NCBI GenBank assembly: GCA_007922305.1
Contig: ML677366.1
Coordinates: 13,544,910 to 13,608,909 of the forward strand
Length of the DNA stretch: 64,000 nucleotides
Reading direction: 5' to 3'
Source of the DNA: Dermatemys mawii
Taxonomy: Eukaryota > Chordata > Testudines > Dermatemydidae
Below, in pieces: positions 15,301-21,626 of this stretch. A program made the position numbers and the translations under genes. Numbering within the stretch: position 1 is the first letter of the stretch; every line of letters begins with the position of its first letter. Below the pieces are notes generated by a model that was not told the DNA's origin, did not search any database, and was given only the letters and a program-made list of their open reading frames with translations.

Positions 15301-18152
15301 GTGTGGGAGGGGTGTAACCTGAGCCCTGCCGCCCAGGGTTGAAGCCTTTGGGCAGTGAGGCCTAGGCATTGAAGCTCGGGCTTGAGCTCTGGCTGACCCA
15401 CCGTTTGAGAACCACCAGGTTAGAGAACAGGCAATCGAGGAGCCACTGCCTTTTTCACAATTCACAATTCACAATTCAGACTCAGGCTTCTTAAGAATGG
15501 AGTTCGGGGGTGGTAGGGAGGCAGGCCGGTGTCTGAGCTGCTAGTTTTCGATGCACACAGGCAATCAACTGAGACTTCACTTTGAGACTCAAGATCTTGC
15601 TCTTCTTAGTGCTGACCTGACAGAATTGGGCATCCAGACTGACAGCTTGCCCTGAAATCAATCACACAGCTCCAAGCCCTTGTACAACTCTGGCAGCAAT
15701 GGGAGTACTTGTTTCTTCTGGGGTTAGAAATGAAAGAATCCAAGCCTGTACTATGGCAGTAAACCAAGATGCCACCAAATGTCTTGCTTCATTCCACTAC
15801 TTACAAGATACTGTTGTCGCATATTGTGGACTATTGAAGTCCATACCATCGGCCAACTCTGGCCTTCATGATTGTCCTGAGGCTAAGCACAATGTCTCTT
15901 ACTTTGGCCACAGGGAAAGGAAACTGAAAAGCACCAAGAGGCAGACTACTGCTTCTGTACCACTTTACAATTGAGACTCTGAAAGCTTTTCACAACCCTT
16001 AATGGAACAAAGCTCCCAATCCCTCCCAGGACGTGGAAGCGATGTTATTCCTATTTTACAGTTAACTAAGGCACAAGACCTGATCTACAAAATTAGATGA
16101 GTGCAATTATACTTGTAATGCATAATTACAACTGCAGACGCAGATCAAGTGTGTGTACTTGCAAGTGGCTGGTTAAATGTATAACTAGAAGTAACTGCCA
16201 TAGCAAATTAACTGTGTAAAATAAATTATACATTTCACTAATTTATTGTATACACAAAATTTTGAAAATCAGTTCTTAAGTGGCTTTCTTCAAAGCCATG
16301 CACAGAGCCCAGCAGAAAGCAGGTGGATGAAATGGACATAAATTAGGGAAGTACTTACTTGGATCAAGTACTGCTCTTTAATGTGTGCTCGATCAAAGGC
16401 GACATTGTGACCCACCACCAATCTCTCTGTCCAGTCCCGTTTGGCGAGACAGCTTGAGTTCAGAGCAGTTTCTAGTGGGATAAAGTCAGCCAGCGTTAGC
16501 TGGCTGGACCAGGTATAGCGTTCTTCTAGCAGCCGCTTACTACACCAGGAGTACCTGGAAAGGAAGCATGTTGTTATATTTTGGATTACTTAAAATTGTG
16601 AAAACTGATCCCCTTCTGCTAGTCTTAGTAGAAGGATTAAGGAGGTTTGAGCCAAATTCCTGTCCCCACCACCACCCCCAAGAATTTGACTTTTCAAGCA
16701 GGATTGAGCTACACTGGCAGGAAGCAGTGTAGGGAAGTTTGCTCTGCTGCTGCCAAAGTTTTACCTGCTCCGAGGCTGTAAAACCATCAGTGAATTCTCT
16801 ACCTAAATCAAACTGGAATTTCACATGTAGACTTTAGAATTGGCCTATGTCTAATAGGCTCCATGGGACCATTTACTCCCTATCAAACCAAATATTTAGC
16901 CCAATGGAGAAGCTCAGCTCTGCTGCTATCTCCACTGTGGTAACAGTTAGTGTTGTGGCTTCTCCGGTCCCAGGAGTGGACAAACTTTTTGGCCCAAGGG
17001 CCACATCGGGTTTGCAAAATTGCATGGAGGGCCAGGTAGGGAAGGCTGTGCCTCCCTAAATAGCCTGGGCCTGCCCCCTAGCCAACCCGCTCCCACTTCC
17101 CACTCCCTGACTGCCCCCTCAGAACTCCCAATCCATCCAACCCCCTTCCTCCTTGTCCCCTGACCGCCTCCTCTAGGGACCCCCACCCCTAACTGCCCCC
17201 CCAAAGACTTCCCTACCCTGATCCCTATCCACTCCCCCAGAACTCCCATGCCCCATCCAACCTAGCCTGCTTCCAGACTGCCCCCAGGACTCCCTGCCCG
17301 TTATGCAACTCCCTCACCACGCTGCTCAGCAGCATGTCTAGCAGCCGCGCAGAGCTACACACGCTGCACCTCAGGAGCACACAGCTCCGCCCCGCAGAGT
17401 GCTGTCTGCGCGGTGCACTGAGGCTCCTTGGGAGGGGGGACGGCGGGGCCAGGGGAAGCCTCCCCAGCCAGGAGCTCAGGAAGCTGGGCAGGACTGTCCC
17501 ATGGGCCAGATGTGGCCCATGGGCTGTAGTTTGCCCACCCCTGACTCATCATATCTTACCAGGCATTTGGAGAAACAGCTACTGCCAGGGTTGGACAATG
17601 GCCTTCTGCCATGCACACTTCAACATCAAACACCAAGGCTTGTTCTTCAGGGAAGTCTACAGCCTTCTGTTCACCACTGGGTCCATACCGTGTCCAACCA
17701 ACTTCCCAAGCCCACTGGGAGGGCACGGGGGGCACCTCGCAGTGGAGCAGCTGATTAGCAGCCTCCAAGTAAGGAAGGCTCTGCTTCTGTGCCAGAATGC
17801 GGAAGTGCTCATCCAGATCGCTCCCGTACATGCGAGGCAGCTGCAGCTCCACATCAGGGAGCGTGGATGTCTCTCTGCCCCACAAGTCATGCTTCTGCAG
17901 ATGTTCCACACTCCTCTGGATGTCAGCATCTGAGTACTGAACCTGCGCACCCCGGAAAATCTGCTCATGAAGCACCTTGGACAGCATCTGGATGTTCAGT
18001 GGGTTCATGCGCCGTTGGCTGCTGCAAGAATCTTTCATCACCTCCTCTTGCACCGGGCGACTGGCAGAAGAATCTGAGGCACATCTCCGATGCCTGGCTC
18101 TCGGGGATGGAAACAGACGTGCGACTGACTTCCTCCTGAGCAAATGTGTCAT
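131..18152 (-). CDS. POLG: POLG, mitochondrial DNA polymerase gamma catalytic subunit (partial gene, 20 coding exons)
   Basis: Family A DNA polymerase that replicates and proofreads mtDNA in the matrix, working with POLG2 and Twinkle. Twenty coding exons (2-21 in human numbering) were placed by protein similarity and splice sites; their lengths join in frame to 3404 nt, or 1134 codons plus 2 nt. The N-terminus is Arg-rich, as in a mitochondrial presequence. Exonuclease residues: D176/E178 (FDVEV), D252 (GHNVAFD), D377 (YCALDV). Polymerase residues: D864 ([11 protein letters not shown]), R917/K921/Y925/Y929 ([14 protein letters not shown]), D1109 (HDEV). The offset from human numbering is a constant 22, then 26. 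The last two exons (about 100 residues) lie outside the window. Introns not listed separately show no recognisable gene. No frameshift or stop was seen. Confidence 0.97.
930..1200. repeat. Old interspersed repeat fragment (POLG intron 20)
   Basis: Phrases such as catccttcagatgagactta followed by ctgtggcagtttctagaaag resemble an ancient LINE-derived repeat common in reptiles. The rest of this intron (340-1803) shows nothing recognisable. Confidence 0.35.
1804..1972 (-). CDS. POLG: POLG exon 20: residues 1009-1065
   Basis: Encodes [20 protein letters not shown] and [16 protein letters not shown]. Acceptor cactgcag|G, donor GAG|gtaagc, phase 0. Confidence 0.96.
2692..2814 (-). CDS. POLG: POLG exon 19: residues 968-1009
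   Basis: Encodes [20 protein letters not shown] and [15 protein letters not shown]. This is the least conserved polymerase exon and is easily missed; phase and the splice signals tttctag|G and AA|gtgagg support it. Confidence 0.9.
3290..3536 (-). CDS. POLG: POLG exon 18: residues 886-968, polymerase motif B (O helix)
   Basis: Encodes [20 protein letters not shown] with the dNTP-binding residues R917, K921, Y925 and Y929 (human R943, K947, Y951, Y955). Acceptor ccccag|GC, donor CGACG|gtgagt. It is the longest of the polymerase-domain exons here. Confidence 0.97.
3694..3829 (-). CDS. POLG: POLG exon 17: residues 841-886, polymerase motif A
   Basis: Encodes [21 protein letters not shown]864 is the metal-binding Asp equivalent to human D890. 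Acceptor tcacag|GCT, donor CATG|gtaaga. Confidence 0.96.
4422..4539 (-). CDS. POLG: POLG exon 16: residues 801-840
   Basis: Encodes [20 protein letters not shown] and [15 protein letters not shown]. This is the substrate-binding part of the palm/thumb boundary in the family. Acceptor attccag|A, donor CGG|gtacag. Confidence 0.95.
4946..4999 (-). CDS. POLG: POLG exon 15: residues 783-801
   Basis: A 54-nt micro-exon encoding [17 protein letters not shown], matching human SQMVVWLPRSALPRAV. Acceptor ttgacag|C, donor CTAG|gtatgt; both phases fit the neighbours. Confidence 0.92.
   Translation of the reverse strand, partial: LPGGGVAEERGAASISN
5000..6489. other. POLG intron 14, no recognised feature
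   Basis: About 1.5 kb between exons 14 and 15. No repeat, RNA gene or conserved reading frame was recognised. Confidence 0.6.
6490..6650 (-). CDS. POLG: POLG exon 14: residues 730-783
   Basis: Encodes [20 protein letters not shown] and [18 protein letters not shown] at the entry to the polymerase domain. Acceptor ttaaag|GAT with a modest pyrimidine tract, donor CAG|gtgaga. Confidence 0.94.
6840..6968 (+). mobile_element. CR1 LINE 3' end fragment (POLG intron 13)
   Basis: Contains the turtle/crocodilian CR1 tail phrases ggttggactagatgacctcc and ggtcccttccaatcctgat, followed by a remnant of the attctctgat 3' motif. 5'-truncated, as is usual for CR1. Confidence 0.85.
7411..7530 (-). CDS. POLG: POLG exon 13: residues 690-729
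   Basis: Encodes [19 protein letters not shown], nearly invariant in POLG. W722 matches human W748. Acceptor gtttcag|GGA, donor AAG|gtgagt; 120 nt, phase 0. Confidence 0.95.
7847..7924 (-). CDS. POLG: POLG exon 12: residues 664-689, spacer
   Basis: A 78-nt exon, 26 codons, encoding [18 protein letters not shown]; it aligns with the human VEELDYLEVEAEAK segment. Acceptor ttcccag|GTG, donor CAG|gtaaat. Confidence 0.9.
7925..9139. other. POLG intron 11, no recognised feature
   Basis: About 1.2 kb between exons 11 and 12; nothing recognised beyond a short A-rich run near 8820. Confidence 0.6.
9140..9260 (-). CDS. POLG: POLG exon 11: residues 623-663, spacer
   Basis: Encodes [17 protein letters not shown] and [12 protein letters not shown]. 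Acceptor ccctctag|G, donor AAAAG|gtaaag, ending in phase 0. Confidence 0.93.
9786..10010 (-). CDS. POLG: POLG exon 10: residues 548-623, spacer
   Basis: Encodes [40 protein letters not shown] and [12 protein letters not shown], closely matching vertebrate POLG. Acceptor tttctag|A, donor CAG|gtaaga, phase 2. Confidence 0.95.
10011..11116. other. POLG intron 9, no recognised feature
   Basis: About 1.1 kb between exons 9 and 10; nothing recognised. Confidence 0.6.
11117..11240 (-). CDS. POLG: POLG exon 9: residues 507-548, spacer
   Basis: An acidic, poorly conserved stretch ([19 protein letters not shown]) leads into a conserved end, [14 protein letters not shown]. Acceptor aattcag|AT, donor GGG|gtgagt, phase 2. 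Confidence 0.92.
11551..11702 (-). CDS. POLG: POLG exon 8: residues 456-507, linker start
   Basis: Encodes [19 protein letters not shown] followed by a Lys-rich run (residues 474-484), also seen in mammals at the start of the spacer/accessory-subunit-binding region. Acceptor catgcag|G, donor GAAG|gtagtg, phase 1. Confidence 0.94.
12331..12513 (-). CDS. POLG: POLG exon 7: residues 395-456
   Basis: Encodes [18 protein letters not shown] and [14 protein letters not shown]445 in LANDA matches human A467, a frequent disease position, and is wild type here. The in-frame donor is AG|gtacca, weaker than usual; a better-looking gtgagt lies 14 nt further on but would break the frame. Confidence 0.93.
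13108..13187 (-). CDS. POLG: POLG exon 6: residues 369-395
   Basis: Short 80-nt exon carrying Exo III ([14 protein letters not shown]377; human D399). Acceptor ccaaag|GAA, donor GAGAG|gtgaga, phase 2. Confidence 0.94.
13721..13867 (-). CDS. POLG: POLG exon 5: residues 320-368
   Basis: Encodes [13 protein letters not shown] and [19 protein letters not shown], well conserved in vertebrate POLG. Acceptor tttacag|ATT, donor CAG|gtaagg; 147 nt, phase 0 at both ends. Confidence 0.95.
14020..14115. repeat. Interspersed repeat fragment, same family as 61658-61765
   Basis: Shares the pattern 'tag(c/t)(a/g)(c/t)ctag...gtgctaggcaccatgtaaac...taatctaa' with the segment at 61.66 kb. Family not named with certainty. 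Confidence 0.4.
14120..14480 (-). mobile_element. Possible LINE ORF2 C-terminal remnant (POLG intron 4)
   Basis: The minus strand reads [20 protein letters not shown], fitting the LHWLP...FK...FKAL signature at the tail of L2/CR1/Rex-type reverse transcriptase ORFs. The ends are undefined and the frame is short. A chance match is possible. Confidence 0.4.
14972..15139 (-). CDS. POLG: POLG exon 4: residues 264-319
   Basis: Encodes [19 protein letters not shown] and a basic stretch that is variable in this family. Acceptor atttcag|GGC, donor GCA|gtgagt. A hAT element lies just 21 bp upstream of this exon in the intron (see findings). Confidence 0.94.
15161..15415. mobile_element. Non-autonomous hAT element with exact 8-bp TSD (POLG intron 3)
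   Basis: A 255-bp element with hAT-like ends (ggattctcaaa at the left, gtttgagaacca at the right). It is flanked by an exact 8-bp duplication CAGGTTAG at 15153-15160 and 15416-15423. It encodes nothing. Its interior resembles the element at 21.3 kb. Confidence 0.85.
16359..16554 (-). CDS. POLG: POLG exon 3: residues 198-263
   Basis: Begins ttccag|GTACTCC, completing Trp198, and ends CAA|gtaagt in phase 0. It contains Exo II ([13 protein letters not shown]) with catalytic D252, equivalent to human D274. Confidence 0.95.
16971..17543. mobile_element. Non-autonomous hAT element (POLG intron 2)
   Basis: Ends are caggagtggacaaac and gtagtttgcccacccctg, inverted repeats of the same family as the element at 32.0 kb. 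A C-rich interior shares phrases with that copy. No target duplication could be recognised, so an end may be altered. The right end is 16 bp from the exon 2 donor. Confidence 0.75.
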
Positions 18153-18214
18153 CTTCAGCCAAATTTAGTACCATGGAGAACAGGCAAGACTCTGCTCTTT
18201 TTGGTGGGACAAGT
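17560..18214 (-). CDS. POLG: POLG exon 2: 5' UTR end, start codon, residues 1-198
   Basis: The acceptor follows a pyrimidine-rich tract and leaves 62 nt of 5' UTR before the ATG at 18150-18152, which has A at -3. The first residues ([14 protein letters not shown]) are basic and lack acidic residues, as in a mitochondrial targeting peptide. The exon carries Exo I (VFDVEV; D176, E178). Human POLG has a polyglutamine tract in this exon; here there is none. It ends TG|gtaaga, phase 2. Confidence 0.95.
17965..18174 (-). other. Upstream AUG ORF overlapping the POLG start (69 codons, -1 frame)
   Basis: An ATG 22 nt upstream of the POLG start opens a 69-codon frame that overlaps POLG and stops at TGA (17965-17967). 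Its Kozak context is weak (T at -3, G at +4), while the POLG ATG has A at -3, so leaky scanning past it is plausible. The frame is the one used by mammalian POLGARF, but it is far shorter than the 260 codons reported there. Whether it is translated is unknown. Confidence 0.5.
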
Positions 18215-18479
18215 CTGGAAAGAGAAAAGCAACAGGAGGACTGAAATTCAGCATAATTCATTTGGGGCTCCCCTCCCAAGGAACCTGGGCACTTGCAAGC
18301 ACCCCTAGTGTCACTGGAGCAGAACCAGCGTGGGACAGGTTAAGAAAAAACCTTCCCGTGTAGACAAGGCTCTAAGGGTGAGACACACCGACCTGGGAGC
18401 GTCTCTGTCCTCCGGGGTCACTGCCAGTCTCCTCTCCCAGCCCCACAAGGGGACTCAGCTTCCCCTCAAACCCCTGCCC

Positions 18480-18950
18480 ACAGTCCCCCCCACCCTCAGG
18501 GGTCTCAGCCTCCCCTTCTGCACAGGGGCACTTGGCTCCCTCAGGGTCTCCCCCCACCCCACCCCAGCTGCCTTATGGGGTCCAGCTGCCCCGCTCCTCC
18601 CCTTACCCGTCCCCCCATTCCCTTCCGGCCCCCCCCAGGGGTCTCAGCCCCCCCCCCCCGCCCCCTAGGGGTCTCTCCCCTCCCCCGAACCCCCCATGGT
18701 TCCCAGCCGCCCCTCACCCGCTGGCTCCGCCGCTCGGGGGCGGCTCGGCCCGGCCTGCAGGGGCGGGGCAGTTCCCAGTGGCCGCGTTGCGAGCGGGGTC
18801 TCGAGGCTGCTACCGAGACCACATGATCCTGGCCGGGCAGGGGGCGGTGCCTGAGGCGACCGAACCACACCGCTGGGCGCTTTCCGGGTTTCCGGCTCGC
18901 TCGCTTCCCCCCCCGCGTCTTTAGCGACGATGGAACCATCCACAGCAGCC
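18480..18950 (-). promoter_or_regulatory. POLG: POLG CpG-rich promoter and probable non-coding exon 1
   Basis: GC- and CpG-rich block directly upstream of exon 2. On the minus strand a good donor (CAGCGG|gtgagg, GT next to 18718) could end a non-coding exon 1 starting near 18830-18900. Two adjacent ETS-type sites (CCGGAA on the minus strand, 18882-18895) are typical of genes for mitochondrial proteins. No TATA box was seen. The exact start is unknown. Confidence 0.6.
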
Positions 18951-19001
18951 AGGTCGCATTTTTAGCTTCCTATAGTTGATTTTAGCGCCATAGTAGAAGG
19001 T

Positions 19002-19074
19002 GGCCGCGTGGCCTAATGGATAAGGCGTCTGACTTCGGATCAGAAGATTGCAGGTTCGAGTCCTGCCGCGGTCG
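19002..19074 (+). tRNA. TRR-TCG: tRNA-Arg (anticodon TCG)
   Basis: A 73-nt cloverleaf. Acceptor stem GGCCGCG/CGCGGTC with one G2-U71 wobble, discriminator G, anticodon loop CTTCGGA with TCG at 19035-19037, T arm GCAGG/CCTGC. Box A TGGCCTAATGG (19009-19019) and box B GGTTCGAGTCC (19053-19063) are intact. It reads CGA Arg codons. It lies next to the POLG promoter and points away from it, as in human. Confidence 0.97.
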
Positions 19075-19094
19075 CAGAGGCTGGTTAAAATAGC

Positions 19095-19100
19095 TTTTTT
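19095..19100 (+). terminator. Pol III terminator (T6)
   Basis: A run of six T on the coding strand 20 nt after the tRNA end, the usual RNA polymerase III stop signal. Confidence 0.85.
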
Positions 19101-19159
19101 CAAAAAATACATTTACAAAACACCTATTTTAAAGTGGCAGAAAAAGAAAAATCAAGGAG

Positions 19160-19766
19160 CCGTCCTGTGATACCTTAGAGACTAATACATTTATTTGAGC
19201 ATAAGCTTTCATGGACTAGAACCCACTTCATCAGATGCATGGAGTAGAAAATAACGGAGCAGGTAATATATACATGAAAAGATGGGAGTTGCCTTACCAA
19301 GTGTGAAGACAGTCTAAGGAGACAATTCAACTGACAGTAGGATGCCAAGGGAGGAAAAATAATTTTGAAGTGGTAATGCGAGTGTCACATTTCAGACAGT
19401 TGACAAGAAGGTGTGATTAACAGCAAGGGGAAATTAGTAGTGGAAAAACTAGGTTTAGGTTTTGTATTGACCCAATCACTGCCAGTCTTTATTCAGTCCT
19501 AATCTGATGGTGTCCAGTTTGCAAATTAATTCCAGTTCTGCAGTTTCATTTTGGAGTCTGTTTTTGAAGGTTGGTTGGGGTTTGTTTTTTTTAAGAATTG
19601 CAATTTTTATGTCTGTTACTGAGTAACCAGAGGGATTGAAGTGTTCTCCTACTGGTTTATGGATGTTATGATTCCCTATGTCAGATTTGTGTCCATTTAT
19701 TCTTTTGCATAGAGACTGTCCGGTTTGGCCGATGTACATAGCAGAGGGGCATTGCTGGCAATAACT
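19160..19766 (-). mobile_element. Penelope-like retroelement 3' part with GIY-YIG remnant
   Basis: The minus strand reads CPSAMYIGQTGQSLCKRINGH and then VGEHFNPSGYSVTDIKIAIL, the C-terminal GIY-YIG endonuclease of Penelope-like elements. Its 3' UTR follows at lower coordinates (attagtctctaaggtatcac on the minus strand). The RT domain is missing, so the copy is dead. Confidence 0.75.
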
Positions 19767-19935
19767 GGCCAATGGGAGCTGCAGACGAGGGCTGCGCACA
19801 GAGCCCTCTGCCCCCTCTCCGGGGCCACAGAGACGTGGTGCCGGCCACTTCTGGGAGCAGGCACGGGGCTGGCAATCCTGCAGGCCAGATCCAAAGCCCT
19901 GACAAGCTAGATCTGGCCCAGGGGCCTAACATGAC
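19767..19935. repeat. Interior fragment of a GC-rich interspersed repeat
   Basis: Phrases such as ccaatgggagctgcagacga and gatctggcccaggggcct are familiar from GC-rich hAT-type repeats of turtles. No ends were recognised. It abuts the Penelope copy directly. Confidence 0.4.
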
Positions 19936-20689
19936 CAGATATTCCAATTTTATAGGGACAGTCACGATTTTTGGGTGTTTTTCTTATATAGGCTTCTATT
20001 ACCCTCCACCCCCATCAGTATTTCCCATACGCACACATGCTGGATGCAACATTCTTGGCTTTTCATTCTCCATCCTGCATCCTGCAGCCACCTCAGGCAT
20101 GCCTAGGTATTTGCCAGTGCATGAATTATTTTTTCTTAATAGTCTTTTGAAGAGGAGATGGTTCAGGATGATCATATTTGATTATCTAAAGATTTACAGA
20201 CAGTTTCTTGTCTCCAGCTTGGATGCAAAATGACCAAGTATCAAGAAAAAAATTATAAACCAGTCCAGCTGCTCTTTATCCATCACGTCCAAACGTAGGA
20301 CAGTATTTTGTAACACATACCTCTCAACCTGCTAAAGCCCAAATGTGGGACAAAGACCCTGGCAGTAGAGATAGTGGGGGCTCACGTGTAAATCGCTAGA
20401 CTCCAGGATGCAGATTTTTAAAACACATAGTTTATAAACAGGCCTGACAAAGTAATAGTTGGAAAAATCTAAAATTAGACGTTCTACTTTAATTCACGCT
20501 CTTCAGGCTCTCCTCAGACATCAGCTCTCCTAGGGAACCTTGATATGTACAGGTTGAAATCTTGGGCTTTCATTATGTGTTGTTATTCTTTATCACATGT
20601 ACAGTGCCATGTGTACAAATACTTAACACATTGGTCATGCTGTAAATAAAGATCAACATTTCTGCCCCTAGAAACATCACACACTCAGG
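19936..20689. other. Intergenic, no recognised feature
   Basis: AT-leaning non-coding DNA. No repeat family or RNA gene was identified. Confidence 0.5.
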
Positions 20690-20850
20690 CTCAGATCCTC
20701 AGAACTATCTAGGTACCTAACTCCCATAAGCTAGACACCTAAACATGTTTGAGATTTTAGGCCCGAGGCCCCGATCCTGCAAGCTGTTCTGCACAGACAG
20801 ACCCTTATGCCTACTCAGAGCTCCACTGATGTTGCTGGAACACTAAAAGG
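20690..20850. repeat. Old interspersed repeat fragment
   Basis: Contains 'cccgatcctgcaagctgttc' and flanking phrases that recur in reptile genomes. Family uncertain. Confidence 0.3.
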
Positions 20851-21301
20851 CACAGGCCCCACCTTTGTGGAGCAGCTTTCAGGACTGGAAACTAAATTCT
20901 CTCAGATAATAGCCTGACTCAAGCATCACCTGGTGCCTAGCTCTGAAAATAAGAACCACACACCTGCATGCAATTAGCCTGAATTAATCACCCAGGTAGT
21001 AAAACACATGGGCAGTGAAAATTAACCGTTTCTATAAGGGGGAGAAACTAATTAGCTAACAGCATAATACTGTTCCTACCCTGCCAGCTCTTTCCTGCCT
21101 CTTAGGTCAGTTTGTTCCCCTAGGGGCAGAGAAAGGAAGCCCAGCAAGGGAAATTATGTGAGCAGGGCTGGCCTAGCCTAGGAAAAGCAGTGTTTTAGAG
21201 AAGAGGGTAAATCACTTTAATGCTAATTTCACTTGTGCTGGCTGGGAAAGCAAATGTGCACGCAGAGTAGGCTTAAATGTTATGGGGCTTATCTTCTAAG
21301 G

Positions 21302-21626
21302 CAGTGGTTCTCAAACTGAGGATTGGGACCCCACAGTGGTCATGACCCCATTTTAATAGGGTCATTAAGGCTGGCTTAGAGTTACTGGGGCCCAGGGTCA
21401 AAGTTGAAGCCCAAGCCCAAGCTCTTGGGGCTAAAGCCTAAGGGACTCAACTCTGGGAGGCAGGGCTGGGTTATAGGCCCACTCTCTGGGGATGAAGCCC
21501 TTGGACTTTGGTGCCCCTTCCCCCTGCTGGCAGTGGAGCTTAGGCTTTGGTCCCCCCTTCTGGGGTCATGTCATCATTTTTGTTATCAGAAGAGGGTTGT
21601 GGTGCTGTGAAGTTGGAGAACCCCTG
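21302..21626. mobile_element. Non-autonomous hAT element
   Basis: Ends cagtggttctcaaact and gttggagaacccctg form a terminal inverted repeat. Flanks ttctaagg and gactaagg match at 6 of 8 positions, a decayed 8-bp target duplication. No coding content. Confidence 0.75.
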
